From positions 31,056 through 95,055 of the forward strand of contig CACXHB010000015.1 in assembly GCA_902767315.1 (NCBI GenBank): DNA of 64,000 nucleotides. The letters run 5' to 3'. Position numbers and translations under genes: made by a program. Positions 8,704-16,809 of this stretch are shown here, piece after piece. The notes under the pieces are model-generated. The model searched no databases and was not told the DNA's origin. It saw only the letters and a list, made by a program, of their open reading frames with translations. Source of the DNA: an uncultured Eubacteriales bacterium (GTDB taxonomy: Bacteria; Bacillota; Clostridia; Christensenellales; Aristaeellaceae). Numbering within the stretch: the stretch's first letter is position 1; every line of letters starts with the position of its first letter.

Positions 8704-9675
8704 ATGAACAGCAAGATCATTACGGAATATTACAACCCGCTTCTGCAAAAGAGCAGCTTTTTGCCGGCGGAATGTGGAAATCGTTTTTGCAGCGCCGGCC
8801 GATGCTGGCAGCTTTCTCCGGCGCTGGGGGACGGGTATTACTGGATTTACGCGCAAAAGGATCTGTTTGACATCAAGATTCACGATTTTTCCTTTCACGA
8901 GGACTTTTTTCTGGATTTCGAAATTCCGGAATGCATCAGCATCTCCCGTTACGATTCCATCTCCGGCGAACAGCTCAATCCCTATCGCCGGTTATCCGCG
9001 GGCACGATTCAGACCATCGTCGGCGGCGGGCGGCCGTACAAGGCGCTGATTCACCGGCGGATTCCCGTCCACGCCGTGGGGGTGGAAATTTTCCCGGCGT
9101 ATTATGAAGATTATCTGAAAAAGCAGTTTCCGGAGGAGTATTTCGACCTGTCCGCGGCCTTTTCCAGCGTAGACCAATCGGAGGATTTTCCAGCCATGTC
9201 GAAATTGTTGTTCGAAATCGAAAGCTATCGGGGGGAAGGCATGGCCGCGGGGCTGTTTTACGAGGCCAAGGTGGCGGAGGCCATCGCCCTGGTGGCCAAC
9301 GAACAGAAGCGCCAGGGCCGGAAGCCCGAGCGGCCCCTTTCCCAAAACGATCTGGCCGGACTGGAAAACGTCGTAAGCTACATCGGCGATCACTACGCCT
9401 TCGACCTGCCTCTGGAGCGGCTCTCGGGCGTGGCCTGCATGAGCCCCACCAAGTTAAAAACCTGCTTCAAACGCGTTCACGGCTGCACCATCACGGAATA
9501 CATTCAGGCCCGCCGCATGGGGCAGGCGGAGCATCTGCTCATCGACACCGACTTCACCATGGGGCAGATTGCCCAGATGATCGCCTATTCCACCTCCAGC
9601 CGCTTTGCGGAGCTGTTCAAAAAGAGCACGGGGCTTCTGCCCATCGAATATCGCCGGCTGGCCCGGGAAAAGTAG
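8704..9675 (+). CDS. AraC-family transcriptional regulator
   Basis: Regulator of 323 residues. The N-terminal two thirds is a sensor region with no obvious enzyme signature. The last ~100 residues form two helix-turn-helix motifs (LERLSGVACMSPTKLKTCFK and MGQIAQMIAYSTSSRFAELF) ending in a typical AraC tail. YbtA of Yersinia, which controls yersiniabactin genes, is also an AraC protein, in line with a role in controlling the divergent ECF/IrtAB-like operon. The start is the ATG at 8704, 5 nt after AAGGAGG. The paired repeats upstream suggest autoregulation. Confidence 0.92.
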   Translation: MNSKIITEYYNPLLQKSSFLPAECGNRFCSAGRCWQLSPALGDGYYWIYAQKDLFDIKIHDFSFHEDFFLDFEIPECISISRYDSISGEQLNPYRRLSAGTIQTIVGGGRPYKALIHRRIPVHAVGVEIFPAYYEDYLKKQFPEEYFDLSAAFSSVDQSEDFPAMSKLLFEIESYRGEGMAAGLFYEAKVAEAIALVANEQKRQGRKPERPLSQNDLAGLENVVSYIGDHYAFDLPLERLSGVACMSPTKLKTCFKRVHGCTITEYIQARRMGQAEHLLIDTDFTMGQIAQMIAYSTSSRFAELFKKSTGLLPIEYRRLAREK

Positions 9676-9736
9676 GCTCCGGCGAAGAATGTGCCAAACG
9701 ATACCACAGAAACGACACGCCGGGAGGCAAAATCTC

Positions 9737-10321
9737 ATGAGGGGAAAACGGAAAAAACAGATTCGGGCGTTTCTCATCCGCGAATTAGGAGAAAACAAAG
9801 GACAGGCGCTTTTTGAAAAGCAGGCGGAAACGCTCCAGGCATTGATAAAAAGCGAAACAGGTAAATCGAAAAGTCAGAAAAAGGCCCTTGCCCAGACGAT
9901 TCTGCCCTCCATCGCCCTGTATCAGGCGCTGACGAAGGACGCGTCTTTGAAGGCGCAGGCCTATGCATACGTGCAAAAGTACATGCTTGAGGTCGTCGCG
10001 GCGAAAAAGCACGCTTCCACGGCGAAAATGGAATTTATCCCGGGATTTTTCGCAATCTATCGCCATGCGTTTCTCAAAATCATGCGCGCCTCTGATTTAT
10101 GGGAAAGCGCCCAGACAAGCGATGGAGATTCCTTTGACGTTAGGATTCGAAAATGTCTCTGGCACACGGCCTGCGCGGAAAACGGCTGCGCGGAGTTATG
10201 CCGCCTGTTCTGCGATGCGGACAACGTGACCTACGGCGGGTTGAAAAAAATCGGCTTCACCCGCACAAAAACCCTGGGCTACGGCGGGAACTGCTGCGAT
10301 TTTCATTTCTTCCGGAAATAG
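9737..10321 (+). CDS. L-2-amino-thiazoline-4-carboxylic acid hydrolase-like protein
   Basis: Protein of 194 residues matching the ATC-hydrolase family (PF14196). The C-terminal half has the family pattern: a conserved Trp/Cys region (KCLWHTACAENGCAELC), a D-x-x-x-x-x-G stretch (CDADNVTYGGLKKIGF) and the closing TRTKTLGYGGNCCDFHF. Known members open the thiazoline ring in an alternative cysteine pathway, but many are annotated by similarity only, so the substrate here is uncertain. GGGAGG precedes the ATG at 9737. It lies 61 nt after the AraC gene on the same strand and may be co-transcribed with it. Confidence 0.8.
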   Translation: MRGKRKKQIRAFLIRELGENKGQALFEKQAETLQALIKSETGKSKSQKKALAQTILPSIALYQALTKDASLKAQAYAYVQKYMLEVVAAKKHASTAKMEFIPGFFAIYRHAFLKIMRASDLWESAQTSDGDSFDVRIRKCLWHTACAENGCAELCRLFCDADNVTYGGLKKIGFTRTKTLGYGGNCCDFHFFRK

Positions 10322-10343
10322 GCCGCATCCCCGGGCAGCAGAA

Positions 10344-10376
10344 AGCGCCCGCACCTTCTTCAAAGGCGCAGGCGCT
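10344..10376. terminator. Bidirectional terminator
   Basis: Fourteen-base arms with two mismatches (10344-10357 and 10363-10376), loop CTTCA, followed by GCTTTTTG on the plus strand and preceded by A-rich sequence. It separates the converging ATC-hydrolase and beta-galactosidase genes. Confidence 0.75.
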
Positions 10377-10388
10377 GCTTTTTGCGTT

Positions 10389-12137
10389 TCAGCCAATGTC
10401 CTCCCGGTCGTCCAAAATCGCTCGGGGTGCGTCGAAGCCTTCCAGCTCCAGCACGGTAATTTCATTTACACCCCGCTTCAGCCAGGGAGCCGGCAGATAG
10501 GCGGACCTTTGGGGGCCCGCCTCCCAATAGCGGCTCAGCAGCCGGCCGTTGACGTAAATCAGGCCCTTTTTGAACCCGGGCAGTTTCACAAAGGTATCCG
10601 CCGGTTCCCCGGAAATTTCAAATTCCCCCTGCATCAGCAGCGGCAGGCCCCGAAACGCCGGCGTTCCCTCCGTGAACCGCACGCCCCTCAGGTCCTCCAG
10701 GGGCAGCGGGCAGTTTTCCCAGCCGTACACGAAGGCCTGGCCCAGCCTCACGCCGCCGGTAACGCCCTTCCACTCCAGCATGTTGTATCCGTAATTGGTG
10801 CGTCCCATGTTCTCCACCAGAATGGCCAGATCCATCCCTTCCGGAGGCACGGCCAGCTCCAGGGCGGGCTTTTCGTCGTTGCGGTAATACACCCCGGCGA
10901 ATTCCCCGTTTACGTACACCTGTGCCCGGTCGTGCAGCCCCATGAGCACCAGCGGCAGTTTCTCCCGAGGCCCGGCCACGTGGGTTTTATACAGCACGAA
11001 GCCATAGCCCTGATCCAATTCCTCCATGGTCATGGGATAAGCGGCGTGCACGGGCCGGGTCAGCGCCTGCAGATTCTCGAACAGACCGGCGCTGCGGGAA
11101 AAGCGCACTTCCCCATATTTCGCCTTGGGCAGATTCTCCGGCACTTCTCCCGTCACGGGCAGGTATTTTCCAATTACCCGGCGGAACAGGTGATATTTTT
11201 CGGTGAGATCGCCGCATTCGTTCACCGGCGCGTCGTCGTCATAGCTGTTCACCGTGGGCTCGTACCGCTCCATGCAGTTGGCCCCGTTCCAATAACCGAA
11301 ATTGGTGCCGCCGTGGAACATATAGGCGGAAACGTTCGCGCCCATTTCCAGCATTTCGTCCAACACCTGGGCCGCCGTTTCGGGATTGCGCCGATGGTGT
11401 TCCTCCGTCCAATGATCGAACCAGCCGTTCCAGAATTCGCAGCACATCAGCGGCCCCTGGGGCTGGAACTGGCGCAGCTTGGCAAACTGGCCTTTGGGGT
11501 CGGAACCGAAATTGGCGGTTTTGTGAATGTCCGGCAGCGTGCCGCCGGTAAGCATGAAATCCCCCGCGCCGTCCGAGGTAAACAGCGGCACCTCGATTCC
11601 CAATTCCCGCATTTTTCCCGCCAGGTGGGCAAGATATTCCTTGTCGTCGCCATAGCTGCCGTATTCGTTTTCCACCTGCATCATGAGAATGTTGCCGCCC
11701 CGGGTAATCTGATGCGCCGCAAGGGCGGGCAGAAGCTTTTCAAAAAAGCGATCCACCGCCTGAATGTAGGGGACGTTCATGCACCGCAGCCGAATGCCCG
11801 GCTTTTTCAGCAGCCACCAGGGCAGCCCGCCGAATTCCCATTCAGAACAGATGTACGGTCCCGGCCGCACGATGGCGTAAAGGCCCATTTCCCGGGCCAG
11901 ATCCAGAAAGGCGCACAGGTCCAGATTTCCGGAAAAATCGAAGGTTCCCTCCGTCTTTTCGTGAATGTTCCAGGCCACATAGGTCTCCACCGTGTTAAAC
12001 CCGCAGGCCTTCAGCTTCCGGAGCCGATCCCGCCAATACTCCCGGGGCACCCGAAAATAATGAATCGCCCCCGCCAGCAGCCGAAAGGGCTGCCCATCCA
12101 GAAGAAAATCCTTTTCGCCGATTTCAAACCTCGCCAT
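10389..12137 (-). CDS. Beta-galactosidase, glycoside hydrolase family 35
   Basis: Retaining beta-galactosidase of 582 residues with a GH35 catalytic barrel at the N-terminus (about 1-320) and beta-sandwich domains behind it. The motifs are diagnostic: GAIHYFRVPREYW, NTVETYVAWN, IVRPGPYICSEWEFGGLPWWL, the acid/base QVENEYGSYG and the nucleophile CEFWNGWFDHW. There is no signal peptide, so it acts in the cytoplasm on imported galactosides. It is followed closely upstream by a metallophosphoesterase gene on the same strand (24 nt gap), probably one transcript. Confidence 0.95.
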   Translation of the reverse strand: MARFEIGEKDFLLDGQPFRLLAGAIHYFRVPREYWRDRLRKLKACGFNTVETYVAWNIHEKTEGTFDFSGNLDLCAFLDLAREMGLYAIVRPGPYICSEWEFGGLPWWLLKKPGIRLRCMNVPYIQAVDRFFEKLLPALAAHQITRGGNILMMQVENEYGSYGDDKEYLAHLAGKMRELGIEVPLFTSDGAGDFMLTGGTLPDIHKTANFGSDPKGQFAKLRQFQPQGPLMCCEFWNGWFDHWTEEHHRRNPETAAQVLDEMLEMGANVSAYMFHGGTNFGYWNGANCMERYEPTVNSYDDDAPVNECGDLTEKYHLFRRVIGKYLPVTGEVPENLPKAKYGEVRFSRSAGLFENLQALTRPVHAAYPMTMEELDQGYGFVLYKTHVAGPREKLPLVLMGLHDRAQVYVNGEFAGVYYRNDEKPALELAVPPEGMDLAILVENMGRTNYGYNMLEWKGVTGGVRLGQAFVYGWENCPLPLEDLRGVRFTEGTPAFRGLPLLMQGEFEISGEPADTFVKLPGFKKGLIYVNGRLLSRYWEAGPQRSAYLPAPWLKRGVNEITVLELEGFDAPRAILDDREDIG

Positions 12138-12161
12138 TTGCTCTTGCTCCTTTTCCTTTTG

Positions 12162-13022
12162 TTACCGCACCTCGATCAGCCGTGCGGCGTTGTGATATTG
12201 CGCGTCGGTGATATACTGCATCACGCCGTTTTCCAGCGGGCTTTCATGATACCGGTGCAAATGCCCGGCAAAAATCGCCTTTACATTTTTCAGAGAAAAC
12301 AGCGTGCTCAAAAAACGCCGGGTCTGGGGCGTTGCAATCTGCTGCCGATAGCGGTAATCGTTGTAGGACTCCATCTTTTCCGACGGCGTGCCCACCGCGT
12401 AACAGCATTCCACGTCCCGCATTTCTTCGTACAGCGCCGGGGTGTAAATGGGATTATGGAAAAACAGCAGCATGGGCTTCCCCTTTTCCGCCTCCCGCAG
12501 AAGCATCTCGCGCTGCTGGTCGGTAAAGTCATAATAAACGTTATCCATCGCCACCAGAATCACGCCGTTGATCTCCCGGGCATAAAACCGCAGGTTCTGC
12601 CCCGGCAGCATCCGCTCAATACGCGCCAGACTTTGCGCCTTGTAGGTTTCATCCTCGAAGGCTTCGCCCACGTAAAGGCTGAATTCGTGATTCCCTACGG
12701 CCATTAGGCAGTCCCGGGGAATTTTCAAAAGCTCCGGCGCAAGTCTGTCATGAGCCAGGGAGACGAAATCAAACAGGTCTCCCGTGTGAACCAAAAGCGC
12801 CCCGCTTTCGTTGGCAAAGGCCGCGCTTTCCCGAAAATACCGTTCCGTACAACCGGGATTCTCCCCTTCAAAGGCCGCCGCCCGCTGCCGGGCCAACGCC
12901 TGTTTCCGGGAATCGTCGTCCGCGTCCGCCCGGGCAATGTGCGTATCCGTCACATGCAATATCCGAAAAGGCGCCTGGGCCCCGATTTCCAATTTCGTTG
13001 TCACATAATGAAAGGGCTGCAT
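12162..13022 (-). CDS. Calcineurin-like metallophosphoesterase
   Basis: Predicted dinuclear-metal phosphoesterase of 286 residues. All metal-binding blocks are present: VTDTHIA near the start, HTGDLFD, GNHEFSL, FFHNPI and AGHLHRYHE. No signal peptide is seen. The start is the ATG at 13022, behind GGAGGAGGAGGAAG; upstream in-frame ATGs at 13046 and 13055 overlap the promoter -10 box and are therefore unlikely. It is first in an apparent operon with the GH35 gene, but a substrate link between them is not evident. Confidence 0.88.
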   Translation of the reverse strand: MQPFHYVTTKLEIGAQAPFRILHVTDTHIARADADDDSRKQALARQRAAAFEGENPGCTERYFRESAAFANESGALLVHTGDLFDFVSLAHDRLAPELLKIPRDCLMAVGNHEFSLYVGEAFEDETYKAQSLARIERMLPGQNLRFYAREINGVILVAMDNVYYDFTDQQREMLLREAEKGKPMLLFFHNPIYTPALYEEMRDVECCYAVGTPSEKMESYNDYRYRQQIATPQTRRFLSTLFSLKNVKAIFAGHLHRYHESPLENGVMQYITDAQYHNAARLIEVR

Positions 13023-13053
13023 GGATTCTTCCTCCTCCTCCGGCATGTGCAAC

Positions 13054-13082
13054 ATTATAACTTATTTCTATCGTTTTCTCAA
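13054..13082 (-). promoter_or_regulatory. Sigma-A-type promoter for metallophosphoesterase/GH35
   Basis: Minus-strand TTGAGA (13077-13082), 17-bp spacer, TATAAT (13054-13059). Confidence 0.7.
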
Positions 13083-13159
13083 TACAGAACAGGAATTTTC
13101 CCACGGCCGTCGAATTCCTCTTTCACCGACTTTTATTTGGAGAAAAGGGGGAAAATCCT

Positions 13160-14446
13160 ATGGGACAGATTCGCATCGGCGTTTTGGGAGCCTATCGCGG
13201 CACCAGCATGATCAATTACTGTGAACAGTCCAGCCGGGCCCGGGTGGTGGCCATCTGCGACAAAAATCCCGAGGCGCTGCAGCGCCAGAAGGATCAGCTG
13301 AACGATCCTTCCGTCGCCTGGTATGACAACTTTGATTCCTTTATCGAGCATCCCATGGATGCGGTGGTATTGGCCAATTACGCCAACGAGCACGCGCCCT
13401 TTGCCATTCGCTGCCTGGAAAAGGGCCTGCATGTCTTCAGCGAAGTGCTCCCCTGCCAGACCATGCAGGAGGCGGTAAACCTGGTGGAAGCGGTGGAACG
13501 TTCCGGCAAGGTCTACGCCTACGGCGAGAACTATTGCTACATGGCCGGCCCCCGGGAAATGCGGCGGCTGTATCAGGCCGGGGAAATTGGCGAATTCGAA
13601 TACGGCGAAGGCGAATACATCCACAACTGCGCCCCCATCTGGCCCTCCATCACCTACGGCGAACGGGATCACTGGCGCAACAATATGTACGCCACCTTCT
13701 ATTGCACCCATTCCGCCGGGCCCATTTTCCACATCACCGGCCTGCGCCCGGTTTCCGTGGTGGGCTTTGAGGGAACCAAAAACCAACGTCGGTTGGAAGG
13801 CGGTTCCAAGGCCGGTCAGTTCGGCATGGAAATTATCACCCTGAACAACGGCGGCATCATCAAGAGCATTCACGGCGATCTCTATAAAAATTCCATCTGG
13901 TACACCGTTTACGGCAGCAAGGGACGCATGGAAACCGCCCGGGAGGACGCGAAGATGGGCGATTCCGGCCGCATTTACGTCAACAGCGACGCCTACGCGG
14001 GGGAATACGGCCCGGAGCGCCTTTCCACTTATCTCCCCGTCAGCGACGAGCGCAGCGCCGCCTTCAGCCACGGAGGCTCGGACTATCTGTGCATGGACGA
14101 ATTCGTCAAGCGCATTCAGGGAGACGAAACCGCCGACACCATCGACGTGTATCAGGCGCTGGACATGTTCCTGCCCGGCATGTTCGCCTATCGCTCGGTG
14201 CTGCAGGGCGGCGTGTCCGTTGCCGTGCCGAATCTGCGGGACAAGGCCCAGCGGGACGCCTTCCGCAACGACACCGCCTGCACCGACCCCCACGTGGCCG
14301 GAGATCAGCTGCTGCCTGTCTTCTCCAAGGGCACGCCCGAGATACCGGAGTCGGTTTACGACCACGTGAAAGAGCTGTGGGAAAAGGAGAAAAACGGCGG
14401 CGATTACGTGAAAGCCGCCATGACCCAGGGAAGCAGCAAGAAATAA
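13160..14446 (+). CDS. Gfo/Idh/MocA-family oxidoreductase
   Basis: NAD(P)-dependent oxidoreductase of 428 residues. The N-terminal Rossmann fold (RIGVLGAYRGTSM, then ARVVAICDKNPEAL) is followed by the C-terminal alpha/beta domain of the family. The usual EKP catalytic motif after the fifth strand reads SEVLPC here, so the canonical lysine is replaced by valine; that may mean a changed reaction or a non-catalytic role. The ATG at 13160 follows GGAGAAAAGGGGGAAAA. It is divergent from the phosphoesterase/GH35 pair. The sugar or inositol substrate cannot be assigned. Confidence 0.88.
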   Translation: MGQIRIGVLGAYRGTSMINYCEQSSRARVVAICDKNPEALQRQKDQLNDPSVAWYDNFDSFIEHPMDAVVLANYANEHAPFAIRCLEKGLHVFSEVLPCQTMQEAVNLVEAVERSGKVYAYGENYCYMAGPREMRRLYQAGEIGEFEYGEGEYIHNCAPIWPSITYGERDHWRNNMYATFYCTHSAGPIFHITGLRPVSVVGFEGTKNQRRLEGGSKAGQFGMEIITLNNGGIIKSIHGDLYKNSIWYTVYGSKGRMETAREDAKMGDSGRIYVNSDAYAGEYGPERLSTYLPVSDERSAAFSHGGSDYLCMDEFVKRIQGDETADTIDVYQALDMFLPGMFAYRSVLQGGVSVAVPNLRDKAQRDAFRNDTACTDPHVAGDQLLPVFSKGTPEIPESVYDHVKELWEKEKNGGDYVKAAMTQGSSKK

Positions 14447-14504
14447 CGCTGCATTTCGCACGCACAAAACGAAATCGTTTCTTTGAGAAAGCGAGGCGAT
14501 TTGC

Positions 14505-15266
14505 ATGAAATCCAATGTTTCCAGCCCGGACGCGCCGGCGAAATCCGTTGTTCAGGTGTTCTTTCCCGACAAGAATGCCAGCTATGCCTATTTCAACGAC
14601 CGCTTCGATTTGCGGCCTGGGGATCTGGTTTATGTGGAAGGCAAGCTGGAAGGCTTTCAGGGGCGAGTGGAAAGCGTTTCCCACAATTTCAAGATCAAGC
14701 TTTCGGATTACAAGCGGGTCATTGGCCGGGCGGAAACGTCGCTGCATGGAAGATTGTATCTGCTGGGCTCCCATCTGGCTGCTTTCTCGCCGGAGGTACT
14801 GCCCTGGGAAAAGGCGCTCACCTGGTTTTGCGCGCCGGAGGAGACGCCCGAGGAATACGTGGTGGGCGATCAGGAGCTGGACATTTCTCTGGAAGATTTC
14901 AGCGGAATGGACGTTGCCCCTGAAATAGGTCAGCGCGGGCAGAATTATTATCTGCAAAACCGCGTGGCCTATCTCTGCCTCGAAGGCGACCGGGGCCGGG
15001 CCATCGTAAAAGGCACCCATGCCTATCAGGTGGAATTCTGCTATCGGGAAGGACGCGTGCGGAGTCTGACCTGCGACTGCTTCTGCAGCTACACCTGCAA
15101 GCACGAGGTCGCCACGCTTCTGCAGCTGAAGGAAACCCTGAAGCTGTTGGAAAAACAGTATCCGGAACAGGCGAACGGGTATTTTGCCGCGCTCAGCAAG
15201 GACGTGTTCTGGGAAATGTTTCTGCGAAACGGAAAGCCCGGTCGGTTGGATGTGGAGATTCCATAA
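14505..15266 (+). CDS. SWIM zinc-finger domain protein
   Basis: Protein of 253 residues. The C-terminal part holds a SWIM-type zinc site, seen as LTCDCFCSYTCKHEV (C-x-C-x(n)-C-x-H), in the context AYQVEFCYREGRVRSLTC. The N-terminal ~110 residues (PGDLVYVEGKLEGFQGRVE and FKIKLSDYKRVIG) look like a small beta-rich domain that I cannot name. SWIM proteins often bind nucleic acid or partners of DNA repair, but no such neighbour is present here. GCGAGGCG precedes the ATG. It is 58 nt downstream of the oxidoreductase and probably co-transcribed. Confidence 0.8.
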   Translation: MKSNVSSPDAPAKSVVQVFFPDKNASYAYFNDRFDLRPGDLVYVEGKLEGFQGRVESVSHNFKIKLSDYKRVIGRAETSLHGRLYLLGSHLAAFSPEVLPWEKALTWFCAPEETPEEYVVGDQELDISLEDFSGMDVAPEIGQRGQNYYLQNRVAYLCLEGDRGRAIVKGTHAYQVEFCYREGRVRSLTCDCFCSYTCKHEVATLLQLKETLKLLEKQYPEQANGYFAALSKDVFWEMFLRNGKPGRLDVEIP

Positions 15267-15286
15267 ACCGACTTTGACTCGCAAAA

Positions 15287-15318
15287 ACAGACTGCCGACG
15301 CTTTTGCCGACAGTCTGT
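15287..15318. terminator. Bidirectional terminator
   Basis: Arms ACAGACTG (15287-15294) and CAGTCTGT (15311-15318) flanked by A-run and T-run, between two converging genes. Confidence 0.75.
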
Positions 15319-15329
15319 TTTTATAATCA

Positions 15330-16145
15330 TCAAATTTGCCCGAAACGGCGCTCCCACCGGTCCACAACCTCCCGCAGATCCGGGGGCAGCAGCTCCATGG
15401 CCCGATTTCTCAAAACGCGCATTCGCTCATCCAGGCCTCGCCGGGCATAATAGGCCCAGGCGACGGATCCGGTGATGCAGGTCAGGGTGTCGCTGTCTCC
15501 CCCCAGAGACACCGCCGTGCGAATGGCGTCCTCAAAATTTTCCGATTCCAGAAACGCCGTCATCGCCTGAGGCACGGTGCGCCGGCAGGAGCTTTCAAAG
15601 GCATATTCCGGGCGAATCTGGGCCACTGTTTCTATCAGGGGATAAAAATTAGCGTCAATATATCGCCGGATTGCCTCTTTACTTTCGCCGGAACGGGCCA
15701 GATATACCGCTGCGGCCACCGCCTGCGCCCCCCGAATGCCGTCGGGGTGATTGTGGGTGACTTCCGCCGACTGCCGGGCCAGACACAGGGCTTCCTCCAG
15801 CGTTTTTGCGATTTCTCCGCAGGGAGAGGCCCGCATGGCGGAACCGTTTCCGTAACTGCCGTAGGGTTCCGGCTTCGCCGAAAGCAGCCAGACCTGAAAG
15901 CCCGTTCCATAGCCGCCCATGGGCGAAGGATACGCACGGCCCAGCCGGCGCATTTCGTGCACCACCGCCCCCGAAAAATCCATGCTCTTTTCCGAAGCAC
16001 GCAGTAGTGCGCTGCCCACGGCGATGGTCATGATGCTGTCGTCCGTATAGCTGCTGCGGGGCGCAAACAGGGGGAAATCCTTGGTCTTCACGTTGGCAAA
16101 TTCATACGTCGAACCCGCCGTGTCGCCGATTATCGCACCGATCAT
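15330..16145 (-). CDS. ADP-ribosylglycohydrolase family protein
   Basis: Predicted to remove ADP-ribose from a protein or small molecule in a Mg-dependent reaction. The 271 residues carry the family's metal ligands: GDTAGSTYEF near the start, SYTDDSIMT, and the C-terminal LGGDSDTLTCITGSVAWAYY. The start is the ATG at 16145 behind GAGGTG; a GTG 9 nt upstream lies inside that ribosome site. No ADP-ribosyltransferase is encoded nearby, so it is a stand-alone hydrolase. Confidence 0.92.
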   Translation of the reverse strand: MIGAIIGDTAGSTYEFANVKTKDFPLFAPRSSYTDDSIMTIAVGSALLRASEKSMDFSGAVVHEMRRLGRAYPSPMGGYGTGFQVWLLSAKPEPYGSYGNGSAMRASPCGEIAKTLEEALCLARQSAEVTHNHPDGIRGAQAVAAAVYLARSGESKEAIRRYIDANFYPLIETVAQIRPEYAFESSCRRTVPQAMTAFLESENFEDAIRTAVSLGGDSDTLTCITGSVAWAYYARRGLDERMRVLRNRAMELLPPDLREVVDRWERRFGQI

Positions 16146-16202
16146 GAAAAACACCTCGTCGCTTTTGATGGTTCCATTGTATCAGGCCGGCGCGGGCTTT
16201 GG

Positions 16203-16219
16203 GTCGCCTGGCAGGCGAC
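16203..16219. other. Perfect 17-bp palindrome upstream of ADP-ribosylglycohydrolase
   Basis: GTCGCCTG-g-CAGGCGAC lies about 35 bp upstream of a plausible -10 (minus-strand TACAAT). The -35 region in front of that -10 is poor, as in activated promoters. It could be a regulator site or part of a hairpin in readthrough RNA. Confidence 0.4.
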
Positions 16220-16239
16220 AAATCGGCGCTGCACAAAAA

Positions 16240-16274
16240 AAAGGCATAGCCGGATTTCTCCGAACTATGCCTTT
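16240..16274 (-). terminator. Terminator of the zinc-ribbon gene
   Basis: Minus-strand stem AAAGGCATAG/CTATGCCTTT (arms 16265-16274 and 16240-16249) followed by a run of T (plus-strand A-run 16235-16242). Confidence 0.85.
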
Positions 16275-16286
16275 GATTGCTATTGA

Positions 16287-16580
16287 TTAATAGCGGCTCT
16301 GCTTCTGGGCCTCGAAGCACGCGCGGCAGTACACCGGGCGATCTCCGCGGGGCTGGAAGGGAACCTGGGTGGGCTGACCGCAGCCGTCGCAGATCACGTC
16401 ATACATCTGACGCTCGCCGCCACGATTGCCACCGTTCTGGGCGCGACGGGCCGCGCGGCAGGCGGGGCAACGGCCGGGCTCGTTCTGGAAGCCCTTATCG
16501 GCATAGAACTGCTGCTCGGAAGCGGTGAAAACGAATTCTGCGCCGCACTCACGGCAAACCAAAGTCTTGTCTTCGAACAT
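16287..16580 (-). CDS. Small zinc-ribbon protein (probable zf-trcl family)
   Basis: Protein of 97 residues with four paired cysteine knuckles: CRECGAEF, CPACRAARR, CDGCGQPTQVPF and YCRACFEAQ. The first and second pair, and the third and fourth, can each bind one zinc ion. The N-terminal string DKTLVCRECGAEFVFTASEQ matches a widespread Firmicutes/Chloroflexi family of unknown role, often thought to bind nucleic acid. TAGGAGG precedes the ATG. A leader of about 130 nt separates it from its promoter. Confidence 0.88.
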   Translation of the reverse strand: MFEDKTLVCRECGAEFVFTASEQQFYADKGFQNEPGRCPACRAARRAQNGGNRGGERQMYDVICDGCGQPTQVPFQPRGDRPVYCRACFEAQKQSRY

Positions 16581-16809
16581 GGGAAAAACCTCCTATTTGT
16601 ATGTGCCCATACGATGCCTGTCTTGATTGCCGAGTCCTGCGGGGCCTAATCTACCGCACCGGTAGGGGATACCAACGGAGGAATACGGTTTCGAAGATCA
16701 TTTCGATCGGGGCTGGCAGTATTATAACACAATCCCGCCCAATTGTACAGCCCCGGCGACGTTTTTTTCGCCTTTCCCCGGAGAAAATTTTACACGCTCA
16801 ACTTCCGAA
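16581..16809 (-). promoter_or_regulatory. Promoter and long leader of the zinc-ribbon gene
   Basis: Minus-strand -10 TATAAT (16721-16726) with TGTACA (16744-16749) at 17 bp. The ~130-nt leader between it and the gene contains small hairpins (CTACC...GGTAG and GTATG...CATAC). I do not recognise a named riboswitch. No gene is seen in this stretch. Confidence 0.55.

Noticed and set aside
10509..12707. Plus-strand frame of 732 codons
   Set aside because: Antisense of the GH35 and metallophosphoesterase genes, no domain or ribosome site.
13133..14515. Minus-strand frame of 460 codons
   Set aside because: Antisense of the Gfo/Idh/MocA oxidoreductase, which has all family motifs.
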